A DNA stretch of 64,000 bases from Deltaproteobacteria bacterium (GTDB lineage Bacteria > Myxococcota_A > UBA796 > CAJQPC01), in the NCBI GenBank assembly GCA_016717595.1, contig JADKFE010000011.1, positions 62,001 to 126,000 of the forward strand. Reading direction: 5' to 3'. Shown in pieces: positions 8,868 to 16,393 of the stretch. Both the position numbers and the translations under genes were made by a program. The first letter of the stretch is position 1. Every line of letters begins with the position of its first letter. Under the pieces are notes generated by a model. The model was not told where the DNA came from. It ran no database searches and worked only from the letters and a program-made list of their open reading frames with translations.

Positions 8868-9536
8868 ATGCTGCAAGAGAAGATGATGAACTTCGCCCTG
8901 TTGGGGGCGGAGTGGGTGATGTGGTTGCTGGTGATCCTCTCCGTCGTGTGCCTCGCCATCGCGTTTGAGCGCGGCGTCTACCTCTTCCTCAACCGCACCA
9001 AGGCCGACGCGCTCAGCGCAGGGCTCTCCGAGTTCCTCAAGACCGGCGAGCTGCGCGCCTTCCGGGAGCGCCTGGACAAGATCGGCGGCGTCGAGGCCCG
9101 GGTGCTCGCCGCGGGGGTTGAGGCGGCGGAGAGCGGCGTGGCCGCGGCTGAAGAGGCCATCGCCGGAACGCTCATCTTCGAGCGTATGAAGCTCGACCGC
9201 GGGCTCATCGTGCTCGGCACCACGGGCTCAAACGCCCCCTTCGTCGGCCTGTTTGGCACGGTGCTGGGCATCATCAAGGCCTTCCACGACCTCGCGCTCA
9301 GCCAGGCCGGTGCCCTGAGCGACGCCGGAAAAAACACCGCCGAGGCCGGCAGCGCCGTGATGGCGGGCATCTCCGAGGCGCTCGTCGCCACCGCCATCGG
9401 CCTGATGGTCGCCATCCCGGCGGTGGTGCTCTACAACTTCTTCCAGCGCGTGATCAAGTCCACCTTGGGCCGCACCGAGAGCCTCGCCCACGTCGTGCTC
9501 GGCCGCATCAAGAGCCGCGCCCCCGCGGAGGCCTAA
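8868..9536 (+). CDS. exbB: MotA/TolQ/ExbB proton-channel protein (ExbB-like)
   Basis: ExbB-type proteins form the pentameric proton channel that energises TonB. The 222-residue product has three membrane segments: EWVMWLLVILSVVCLAIAF near the N-terminus, then GSNAPFVGLFGTVLGIIKAF and LVATAIGLMVAIPAVVLYNF, the last two being the conserved channel pair. The ATG at 8868 is chosen because it begins just before the first membrane segment; the frame is open upstream but encodes an unlikely Ser/Pro/Thr-rich stretch. ExbD follows with no gap (stop ending at 9536, ATG at 9537), then TonB and a TonB-dependent receptor. The closely related AglR of the gliding motor is an alternative, but AglR works with two TolR homologues and only one is present here. 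Confidence 0.88.
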   Translation: MLQEKMMNFALLGAEWVMWLLVILSVVCLAIAFERGVYLFLNRTKADALSAGLSEFLKTGELRAFRERLDKIGGVEARVLAAGVEAAESGVAAAEEAIAGTLIFERMKLDRGLIVLGTTGSNAPFVGLFGTVLGIIKAFHDLALSQAGALSDAGKNTAEAGSAVMAGISEALVATAIGLMVAIPAVVLYNFFQRVIKSTLGRTESLAHVVLGRIKSRAPAEA

Positions 9537-10028
9537 ATGGCGGCCAAGCTCGGCGGCAACGACGACGATCCCATCGTCGACATCAACATCACGCCCCTCG
9601 TCGACATCATCCTCGTCGTGCTCATCATCTTTATGGTGACCGCCACCTACATCATGGAGCCGTCGATCAAGGTGAGCCTGCCCGAGGCCGCCACCGGCGA
9701 GGCCACCGAGGCCACGTCTTTGGGCCTGCTCGTCACCGCCGACGGCACGCTCTACCTCGACGGCGTGGTCATCACCGAGCCCGCCCTGCGCGAGTTCATC
9801 CGCGCCGAGAAGGCCAAAACGAAGGACCTCACCTGCCTCATCGCCGCCGATGGTGGGGTAGACCACGCCCGGGTGGTGTGGCTCATCGATCTGGTCAAAC
9901 AAGAGGGCGTCGCCAAGTTCGCGATCAACATCGACCCCAAGACCGTCGAGGCGGGCCGTGGCGGCGCCGCCACGCCCGCGGCTGAGCCCGCGCCGAGCCC
10001 CGCCGCCCCCGCGCCCGCAGGAGGCTGA
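9537..10028 (+). CDS. exbD: ExbD/TolR-family biopolymer transport protein
   Basis: This 163-residue protein has a short cytoplasmic N-terminus, the ExbD signature DINITPLVDIILVVLIIFMV with the proton-carrying Asp (D23), and a periplasmic domain ending VDHARVVWLIDLVKQEGVAKFAINI. A low-complexity Ala/Pro/Gly tail follows. It works with ExbB as the stator dimer inside the channel and couples proton flow to TonB. The ATG directly abuts the exbB stop, and the next gene starts at the base after its own stop, so the three genes are clearly co-transcribed. Confidence 0.93.
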   Translation: MAAKLGGNDDDPIVDINITPLVDIILVVLIIFMVTATYIMEPSIKVSLPEAATGEATEATSLGLLVTADGTLYLDGVVITEPALREFIRAEKAKTKDLTCLIAADGGVDHARVVWLIDLVKQEGVAKFAINIDPKTVEAGRGGAATPAAEPAPSPAAPAPAGG

Positions 10029-10787
10029 GTGCGCTCCCCGCTCATCGACCAGCAGCCTCGTTGGCGCCGCGCGCTGAGCTCCGGAGGCGTCTTGTTCTCC
10101 GTCGGCGCCCATGTGCTGTTCGCGCTGTGGCTCGTGGGCATCGACGTCGACGAGCAGGTCGAGGAGATCTGGGTCGAGATGGCGGTCGTGAGCGAGCCCA
10201 AGCCCGAGGAGCCCCCGCCTCCTGAGCCCCCGCCGCCCGAGCCGCCCAAGCCCAAGGTGGTGCCCGAGGCGGTGAAGTTCAAAGACATGCAGGACGCTCC
10301 GCCGCCCGACGCCCCGCCGCCCGACGCCCCGCCGCCCGAACAACGCAAGCCCGTCCGGCTCACCCAGGGCCTCTCGGCGAGCTCCTTCGCTGAAGGCAGC
10401 GGCACCGGCGTGAACGCCCGGGCGGGCAACAGCACCTCGGTCGCCGCGGGCAAAGACACGATGACCATCGACGAGGCCACGGGCCCCTTCGTCTCCCAGC
10501 CCTACGCCTCGGTCACGACCAAGCCGCGCATGAAGTCCGTGCCCCCGGTCGAGGTGCCCGCGGAGGCGCAGAAGGCCGAGGTTCAGGGCTCGTGGACGAT
10601 CCTCCTCGACATCGACGTCAACGGCGCGCCCACCTCGGCCACCTTTGGCGGCCAGGTCGGTTTTGGTGTTGAGGAGGCCTGCGTCGCCGCCTGGATGCGC
10701 TCGCGGTGGAAGCCCGGCCTTCAAGACGGCGTCCCGGTGCCGGTCAAGGGCATCCCCATGAAGTGTGTCATCAAGATCGTCGAGTAG
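10029..10787 (+). CDS. tonB: TonB-family energy transducer
   Basis: The GTG at 10029 follows the exbD stop immediately. The 252-residue product has one N-terminal membrane helix (~19-37, GVLFSVGAHVLFALWLVGI), a periplasmic Pro/Glu/Lys-rich spacer (~56-110, repeated PPPPEP and PPPDA), a linker, and a C-terminal TonB-type domain (~170-252, GSWTILLDIDVNGAPTSATFGG ... VPVKGIPMKCVIKIV). The C-terminal domain is the beta/alpha fold that contacts receptor TonB boxes. Its partner receptor is the next gene, 14 bases downstream. Confidence 0.85.
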   Translation: MRSPLIDQQPRWRRALSSGGVLFSVGAHVLFALWLVGIDVDEQVEEIWVEMAVVSEPKPEEPPPPEPPPPEPPKPKVVPEAVKFKDMQDAPPPDAPPPDAPPPEQRKPVRLTQGLSASSFAEGSGTGVNARAGNSTSVAAGKDTMTIDEATGPFVSQPYASVTTKPRMKSVPPVEVPAEAQKAEVQGSWTILLDIDVNGAPTSATFGGQVGFGVEEACVAAWMRSRWKPGLQDGVPVPVKGIPMKCVIKIVE

Positions 10788-10801
10788 CTGGAGGAACCCC
10801 C

Positions 10802-13450
10802 GTGCTGTCGCCGCTGCTCCTCGCCCTCTTGGGGCCCGCCTTCGCCCAAGACCCGCCGCCCGCCCCAGGTGAGGCGGGGGCCGAACAAGAGGCCCCGCCG
10901 CCGCTGGTCAAAGATCCCGCGCTGATCAACTTCGTCCAGGCCGCCTTCCCCCAAGAGGCCAAAGACGCGGGCATCGAGGGCATCGTGCTGTTGCTCCTGG
11001 AGGTGAACGAGACCGGCCAGGTCTACAACGTCACCGTCTTAGAGAGCGCGGGCTGGGGCTTTGACGAGGCCGCCGTCGAGGCCGCCAAACAGTTCGTCTT
11101 CTCCCCCGCTGAAGACGCCGCCGGGCCGGTGCCCGTGGCCTTAGAGTTTGAGTACGGCTTCGTGCTCGACGCCGCGGCCACCGAGGGGGCCTTGCCCGAG
11201 GAGCCCGTCGTTGAGGAGGTCGTTGAGCTTCCTGTGAACCTCGAAGGCCAGGTCGTCGAGATGGCCACCCGGCGTCCCTTGCCCGAGATGAGCGTCGCGG
11301 TGCCCGGCACCGACCTCGCCACCCTGACCGACGCCGAGGGCCGCTTCGCCTTACGCGGCGTGCCCATCGGCCCGGCCAAGGTCGTCATCGCCCGCCCCGG
11401 CTGGCAGACCCAAGAGGTCGACGTGGTCCTCGTCGAGGGCGAGGCCACCAACGTCGTCGCCTGGGTGCGCAACGAGTCCTACGATCAAGACGCGGCGATG
11501 GGCGTCTACCGCAAAGACAAGGTCGAGGTCACCCAGCGCACGATCACCATGGGCGAGGTTCGGCGTATCCCCGGCACCTTCGGCGACCCCATCCGTGTGG
11601 TGCAGTCCTTGCCCGGCGCCGCGCGCTCTCCCTTCGGCACCGGCGTGCTCATCATCCGCGGGTCCAACCCTGAGGACTCCGGCGTCTACGTCGAGGGCGT
11701 CCGCATCCCCTTCATCTACCACATCGGCGGCTACGTCTCGGTCTTCAACCCCGACCTCATCGGCGCTGTGGACTACCTGCCGGGCAACTACGGCGCGCAG
11801 TATGGCCGCACCACCGGCGGCGTCATCGACGTGAAGATCAAACAAGAGGCCCCCGAGCAAGGTCGCCTCGTCTGGTCTACGGATCTGCTCGACAGCGGCG
11901 GGTTTTACGAGGGCCGCCTGGGCGAGAGCGGGAATCACCACATCGGCGTCGCCGCCCGGCGCTCGTACATCGACGCTGTGCTGCCGCTCGTGCCCCGATA
12001 CGGCGCCTCGGGCTTCGTCGTGCGCCCCCGCTGGGCCGACTATCAGGTGCGCTACGGCTACACCGGCCTTGAAGACACCCGCGTCACCGCCTTCGTCTTT
12101 GGCTTCTCCGACAAGCTGCTCGTGGGCAGCGACGACGGCGTCGCCCAAGGCACCGACCAAGACACCCAAGACGACTTCGCCGTCAACTACTGGTCGCAGC
12201 GGGCCCTGGTCACCGTCGAGCACCGCTTCTCCGACAAGCTCACCGCGAAGATCACCCCGGCCTTTGGCTGGGACTACACTTACCTCGGCTCGGGACAGTC
12301 CCTCCAGATCACCCAAGATCAGTGGATCTGGCAGGTTCGTGGTGAGGCCGTGTGGCGGCCCCACCCCACCATCGAGGTCATCCCGGGCATCGACTGGCTG
12401 TGGGGCGGCGCCACCTTTGAGTTCGGCCTGCCGTTCAACCCCAACTCGCTGGTGGAGTACGACCCCCTCGCCGAGCGTGAAGACTACACCCTGAGCGGCA
12501 AAGGCCAGGCCCGAAGCCCCGACGTCTACCTCAAGGCCAACTGGCGCCCGTTCAAGGATCCCGAGCGCCTGCTCATCACCCCGGGCCTTCGTGTCACCCC
12601 GGTGCGTATCGTCGATGAGCTCGACACGATCTCCTTCGACCCCCGGGTCATCGCCCGGGCCAAGGTGGTCAAAGGCGGCTTCGTGAAGGCCGCCACGGGC
12701 ATCTACAGCCAGCCGCCCCAGTCCTTTGAGGCCTACCACCCCAACCCCGACATCCGCACGGAGCTGGTCAACGAGCGCGCCTGGACGTCCACCCTAGGCT
12801 ACGAGCAGCAGCTCACCCAAGGGCTCAGCGTTGAGCTGGAGGTCTTCACCAAAGACCTCGACAACCTCATCGTCTCCAACCGTGAGCTGCAGAGCCTCTC
12901 CACCGACCAGTTCAACACCAACGAGGGCGTCGGTCGGGTGAAGGGCCTGGAGTTTATGCTGCGCCAAGCCGCGATCAACCAGACCTTCGGCTGGGTGAGC
13001 TACACCCTCTCCAAGAGCGAGCGCCGCGACTACCCCGACTCCGAGTGGGTGCTCTTCGACTTCGACCAGACCCACATCCTCACCGTCGTCGGCGGCTACA
13101 AGCTGCCCTACGGCATCGAGGCCAGCGGCCGCTTCCAGTACGTCACCGGCAACCCCTACACCCCCTACGCCGGGGGCGTCTACGACATCGACCAGGACTT
13201 CTACTCCGCGTTCAGCTCCGGCGACACCAACAGCGAGCGCCTGCCGTCGTTCGTCGCCCTAGACCTGCGCATCGACAAGGCCTGGACCTTCAAGCAGTGG
13301 CGCATGAACACCTACGTTGACTTCTTGAACGCCTACCGCGGGGTCAACCCCGAGTTCGTTCAGTACAACTACGACTACACCGAGTCCGCCTACATCCGCG
13401 GGCTGCCGTTCATCCCGTCGCCGGGCGTCAACATCGAGGTGTTCCTGTGA
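10802..13450 (+). CDS. TonB-dependent receptor with N-terminal TonB-CTD-like and CarboxypepD-reg-like domains
   Basis: The GTG at 10802 has GGAGG ten bases upstream and opens a signal peptide (MLSPLLLALLGPAFAQD); the longer upstream frame overlaps tonB and is rejected. In the 882-residue protein the order is a TonB C-terminal-like domain (~40-120, INFVQAAFPQEAKDAGIEG, VFSPAEDAAGPVPVALEFEY), a carboxypeptidase-regulatory-like beta sandwich (~145-222, GRFALRGVPIGPAKVVIARP), a plug (~250-370, LIIRGSNPEDSGVYVEGV) and a 22-strand-type barrel ending in hydrophobic VNIEVFL. It would import an unidentified ligand across the outer membrane using the adjacent ExbB-ExbD-TonB. The TonB-like domain inside a receptor is unusual. 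Confidence 0.88.
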   Translation: MLSPLLLALLGPAFAQDPPPAPGEAGAEQEAPPPLVKDPALINFVQAAFPQEAKDAGIEGIVLLLLEVNETGQVYNVTVLESAGWGFDEAAVEAAKQFVFSPAEDAAGPVPVALEFEYGFVLDAAATEGALPEEPVVEEVVELPVNLEGQVVEMATRRPLPEMSVAVPGTDLATLTDAEGRFALRGVPIGPAKVVIARPGWQTQEVDVVLVEGEATNVVAWVRNESYDQDAAMGVYRKDKVEVTQRTITMGEVRRIPGTFGDPIRVVQSLPGAARSPFGTGVLIIRGSNPEDSGVYVEGVRIPFIYHIGGYVSVFNPDLIGAVDYLPGNYGAQYGRTTGGVIDVKIKQEAPEQGRLVWSTDLLDSGGFYEGRLGESGNHHIGVAARRSYIDAVLPLVPRYGASGFVVRPRWADYQVRYGYTGLEDTRVTAFVFGFSDKLLVGSDDGVAQGTDQDTQDDFAVNYWSQRALVTVEHRFSDKLTAKITPAFGWDYTYLGSGQSLQITQDQWIWQVRGEAVWRPHPTIEVIPGIDWLWGGATFEFGLPFNPNSLVEYDPLAEREDYTLSGKGQARSPDVYLKANWRPFKDPERLLITPGLRVTPVRIVDELDTISFDPRVIARAKVVKGGFVKAATGIYSQPPQSFEAYHPNPDIRTELVNERAWTSTLGYEQQLTQGLSVELEVFTKDLDNLIVSNRELQSLSTDQFNTNEGVGRVKGLEFMLRQAAINQTFGWVSYTLSKSERRDYPDSEWVLFDFDQTHILTVVGGYKLPYGIEASGRFQYVTGNPYTPYAGGVYDIDQDFYSAFSSGDTNSERLPSFVALDLRIDKAWTFKQWRMNTYVDFLNAYRGVNPEFVQYNYDYTESAYIRGLPFIPSPGVNIEVFL

Positions 13451-14280
13451 TGCCTTTTGCCCTGCTGATGCTCTCGGGCTGCCTCACCCAGAGCTTGAGC
13501 CCCGCCTGGTTCATCGACCGCACCCGCCTGCTCGCCGTGCGCGCCGAGCCCGCCGAGCCCCGCCCCGGCGACCTCGTCACCTTCACCTCCTTGGCCGTCG
13601 ATCCCGCCCAGGACCTCCTCATCGTCTGGACCGGCTGCGTGCTGGAGTCGTCCTCCAGCTTCGGCTGCGACACCACAGATCCCGACGCGATCAGCCTCTT
13701 GGGCGTAGAGCCGCTCCTCCCGCCGAGCCTCCAGGTGCCCGCCGACCTCCTCGACGATCTGCCGGAAGAGGATCGTGACGAGGGCAAAAACTACTTCCTC
13801 ACGCTGTCCGCCTTGCCTGGCGACACCGACCTGAGCGCCATCGAGGAGCTTGACCAGGACGATCTCTTAGAGCTCGGCATCAAGCGTCTGCCCGTCTCTG
13901 AGAGCACCACGGCGAACCACAACCCTGAGATCCGCCAGCTCCTCATCGACGGCGTGATCGAGGTGTTGCCCGGCGGCGTGCTCACGGTCCAGCGTGGGCA
14001 GACCTACTCCATCGAGCCGATCCTCAATGAGGACGCCATCGAGGCCTACGAGTACATCACCTCAGACGGCGTCACCGAGCCCCGCGTCGAGGAGCCCTAC
14101 TTCACCTTCTACGCGACCGACGGATCCTACGTCGTGGACTACTCGCTCTATCCCTACGGCGCCGTGGACTGGACCGCCCCCGTTGATCCCCTGGCCGACA
14201 CGCTCACGATCTGGTCGGTCGTGCGAGATCGCCGGGGGGGCATGGGCTGGTTCACGCTCACCGTTGAGGTCGCAGGGTGA
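13450..14280 (+). CDS. Predicted lipoprotein of unknown function, receptor-linked
   Basis: The ATG at 13450 overlaps the receptor stop by one base (a GTG at 13447 is the alternative), indicating translational coupling. The short N-terminus MPFALLMLSGCLTQ ends in a lipobox-like LSGC, so an outer-membrane lipoprotein of about 276 residues is likely. The body is acidic and beta-rich, with an early Cys pair (TGC...FGC) and an Ig-like or cadherin-like C-terminal pattern (TIWSVVRDRRGGMGWFTLTVEV). Partner lipoproteins next to TonB-dependent receptors often bind the same ligand at the cell surface; that role is inferred from position only. Confidence 0.7.
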   Translation: MPFALLMLSGCLTQSLSPAWFIDRTRLLAVRAEPAEPRPGDLVTFTSLAVDPAQDLLIVWTGCVLESSSSFGCDTTDPDAISLLGVEPLLPPSLQVPADLLDDLPEEDRDEGKNYFLTLSALPGDTDLSAIEELDQDDLLELGIKRLPVSESTTANHNPEIRQLLIDGVIEVLPGGVLTVQRGQTYSIEPILNEDAIEAYEYITSDGVTEPRVEEPYFTFYATDGSYVVDYSLYPYGAVDWTAPVDPLADTLTIWSVVRDRRGGMGWFTLTVEVAG

Positions 14281-14385
14281 GGCCCCGCGGGCGATCTGCG
14301 CCTTCGCGCTTGGTGATCACTTTGGTCGCTAGGCCCGCTCCGATGCGAAAAACGGCCACCCTCGGCGCAGAAGTTCGCGGTTCGC

Positions 14386-14415
14386 TTGACACTCTGGCCT
14401 GGATCCGGCTAACCG
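14386..14415 (+). promoter_or_regulatory. Possible promoter for the Glt/Nfs-like cluster
   Basis: A perfect TTGACA at 14386-14391 is followed after 17-18 bases by ctaacc/taaccg. A second TTGACA lies at 14438-14443 without a good -10. These are the only such hexamers in the 276-base gap before the first outer-membrane barrel gene. The -10 is weak, so this is tentative. Confidence 0.3.
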
Positions 14416-14556
14416 TGCGCCCTTGCCCTGCGTGTCCTTGACACGCCCGTGACAAGGACGCGCCAAGCCTACGCTCGGCGCTTGTGCTATCCTTCCGCGT
14501 CTATGCGAACGCACCTCCCCCACTGCTGCCGCCCGTCAAGCCCGGAGAAGCGAGCG

Positions 14557-15408
14557 ATGATGTCCCTGTCCAACTCGGCTCAAGCGAAGCTCGCTGGGGT
14601 CCTCAACGGCGCCCTGCTCGTCGTCGCGGCCCTCATGTCCCCGAGCGCCCTCGCGAAGACTCCCGCTCAAGAGGCCCTTGAGCAGGTGCGAGCCACCGAC
14701 GCCACCAAGGACGTCGTGCAGAACCGCTTCTTCCTCAAAGAAGAGCGCCTTGAGATCGCCCCGGTCCTCGGCGTCGTGCCGAACAACCCGATGGTGCAGC
14801 GTTACGTCGGCGGCGTGCTCGTGGGGTACCACCTCTCCGAGACCCTCTCGATGGGCGGCACGCTGCTCTACTCGCCCGACCTCGGCGAGGCCGACCTCAA
14901 GGATCTCGCGAACACCTTGGTGGTCATCGCCCACACCTCCACCGACAACACCGACTTCCAGCAGCCCCTCGACAAGATGGTGCTCGGCGCCACCTTCTCG
15001 GCGAACTGGGCCCCGGTGTACGGCAAGATCAACCTCGTCGGCGCGAAGGTCGTCAACTTCGACTTCTACGGCACCGCCGGCGTCGGCATGTTGACCCTCG
15101 CCGAGTACTACGCCCAGTGGGACGACGACCTCGACGCCCAAGGCGTGTACCCTCCGGTCTCCTTGGGCACGAAGAAGCCCCTCGTCGAGCCGACGCTGAA
15201 CCTCGGCATCGGCATGGACTTCTTCCTCAACCAGTCCGTCGCGCTCAAGCTCGACGCGCGCTCCTTCCTCTACGTGGGTCGTGAGCCCGACTACACGCCT
15301 CTGGATGACAGCGACGCCCAAGAGAACCGCGTGTACAACAACTTCTTGGCGTCGGTGGGATTGTCCATGTACTTCCCCACCATGAAGCCCCGCGTCACGA
15401 ACTTCTGA
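14557..15408 (+). CDS. Outer-membrane beta-barrel protein (GltA/NfsA-like position)
   Basis: The start is set by GGAG at 14544-14547, nine bases before ATG 14557 (a second ATG follows at once). The 283-residue protein has a signal peptide (LAGVLNGALLVVAALMSPSALAK) and a barrel domain of alternating strands (RYVGGVLVGYHLSETLSMGGTLLYSP, LNLGIGMDFFLNQSVALKLDARSFLYVG), ending VGLSMYFPT plus a short tail. It is paralogous to the next gene: both carry a 'PxxGxVxNxPxxxRYxxGVxxGYHLxE' block and an 'aPVYGKI/sPIYGKV ... xxNFDxYG' block. Two tandem barrel paralogues at the head of such a cluster match GltA/GltB and NfsA/NfsB in Myxococcus xanthus. A structural role as outer-membrane anchor is inferred. 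Confidence 0.75.
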   Translation: MMSLSNSAQAKLAGVLNGALLVVAALMSPSALAKTPAQEALEQVRATDATKDVVQNRFFLKEERLEIAPVLGVVPNNPMVQRYVGGVLVGYHLSETLSMGGTLLYSPDLGEADLKDLANTLVVIAHTSTDNTDFQQPLDKMVLGATFSANWAPVYGKINLVGAKVVNFDFYGTAGVGMLTLAEYYAQWDDDLDAQGVYPPVSLGTKKPLVEPTLNLGIGMDFFLNQSVALKLDARSFLYVGREPDYTPLDDSDAQENRVYNNFLASVGLSMYFPTMKPRVTNF

Positions 15409-15433
15409 GCCCCGATTTAGGAGGATGTCCACC

Positions 15434-16363
15434 ATGCGACTGATCTCACGGTCCCTGGCGTTGCTCACGCTCTCCACCTTCGGCGGGCTCGCCATCGCCG
15501 CGGAGCCCGTTGACGCGGGCGCAGCGGACGCGGATCTGGCCCTCGACGCCTTGGCTCAAGACGAAGACGAGGAGCCGGCTGAGGACGACGACCTCGACGA
15601 CATCCTCGGCGGCCCCCGCGAGGAGACCGTCTCCGAGGAACAAAAGGCCCTCAGAGACGGGGACATCGACGACCGCGTCGGCGTGAAGGCCGAGAACGTC
15701 ATCGAGGACGAGGCCACAGAGGAGATCAAGCGGCTCATCAAGGTGGTGCCGCCCAAGACCTTCCTCAAGCTCGGCCGTTTTGAGGCGGTGCCCAACGTCG
15801 GCTTCGTCACGAACGACCCCTTCCTCAACCGCTACATGATCGGCGTCGGCCTCGGCTACCACCTCACCGAGATCTTCGCGATCGAGGGCAACCTCGCCTA
15901 CTCCCCCGACCTGGGTCGCGGCGACTGGAAGCCCATCACCGAGCAGCTCGTCGACAAGAACCACGTCTCCCCCGACATCTCCAAGCTGCAGCTCGTCGCC
16001 AACGGCACGTTCTTGTTCTCGCCGATCTACGGAAAGGTCGCGCTGAACGGCAACCGCATCATCAACTTCGACATCTACGGCGCCTTCGGCATGGGCGTGA
16101 CCCAGACGGTGGACGACCTAGATGCCCTCCAGGCCGAAGGCGAAGAGATCGCCATCGCGACGGAGGTGCAGTTCCACTCCACGAGCAACTTCGGCGGCGG
16201 CGCCCGCGTCGTCTTCAACGAGACGGTCTGCGTGCGTGTGGATGGCCGGTCCCTCATCTACATTGAGACGGTGAACTCCACGACCCTGGAGATGAAGAAC
16301 AACTTCATCCTCTCCGGCGGCGTGGGCTTCTTCTTCCCCTCGATGGACTCTCTGGACAAGTAA
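15434..16363 (+). CDS. Outer-membrane beta-barrel protein (GltB/NfsB-like position)
   Basis: A strong AGGAGG (15419-15424) lies nine bases before ATG 15434. The ATG at 15425 touches the ribosome site and is rejected. The 309-residue product has a signal peptide (MRLISRSLALLTLSTFGGLAIAAEP), an acidic linker (~40-60), then a barrel with the same conserved blocks as its upstream paralogue (RYMIGVGLGYHLTEIFAIEGNLAYSPDL, PIYGKVALNGNRIINFDIYGAFGMG). The C-terminus GGVGFFFPSMDSLDK resembles that of its sibling. It lies 25 bases after the first barrel gene and 30 before the GltC-like gene, in a clear operon. It probably pairs with the upstream barrel in one outer-membrane complex. Confidence 0.75.
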   Translation: MRLISRSLALLTLSTFGGLAIAAEPVDAGAADADLALDALAQDEDEEPAEDDDLDDILGGPREETVSEEQKALRDGDIDDRVGVKAENVIEDEATEEIKRLIKVVPPKTFLKLGRFEAVPNVGFVTNDPFLNRYMIGVGLGYHLTEIFAIEGNLAYSPDLGRGDWKPITEQLVDKNHVSPDISKLQLVANGTFLFSPIYGKVALNGNRIINFDIYGAFGMGVTQTVDDLDALQAEGEEIAIATEVQFHSTSNFGGGARVVFNETVCVRVDGRSLIYIETVNSTTLEMKNNFILSGGVGFFFPSMDSLDK

Positions 16364-16393
16364 GAACGCGGGCCTGGCCCTCGGAGCATCCCC

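Noticed and set aside
9228..10724. 498-residue minus-strand ORF
   Set aside because: It lies antisense to the exbB-exbD-tonB genes and has shadow composition (Gly/Arg/His/Asp-rich), an effect of high GC.
8868..10787. AglR/AglQ/AglS gliding motor
   Set aside because: Only one TolR/ExbD homologue is present and TonB plus a TonB-dependent receptor follow directly, which fits a nutrient-uptake system better.
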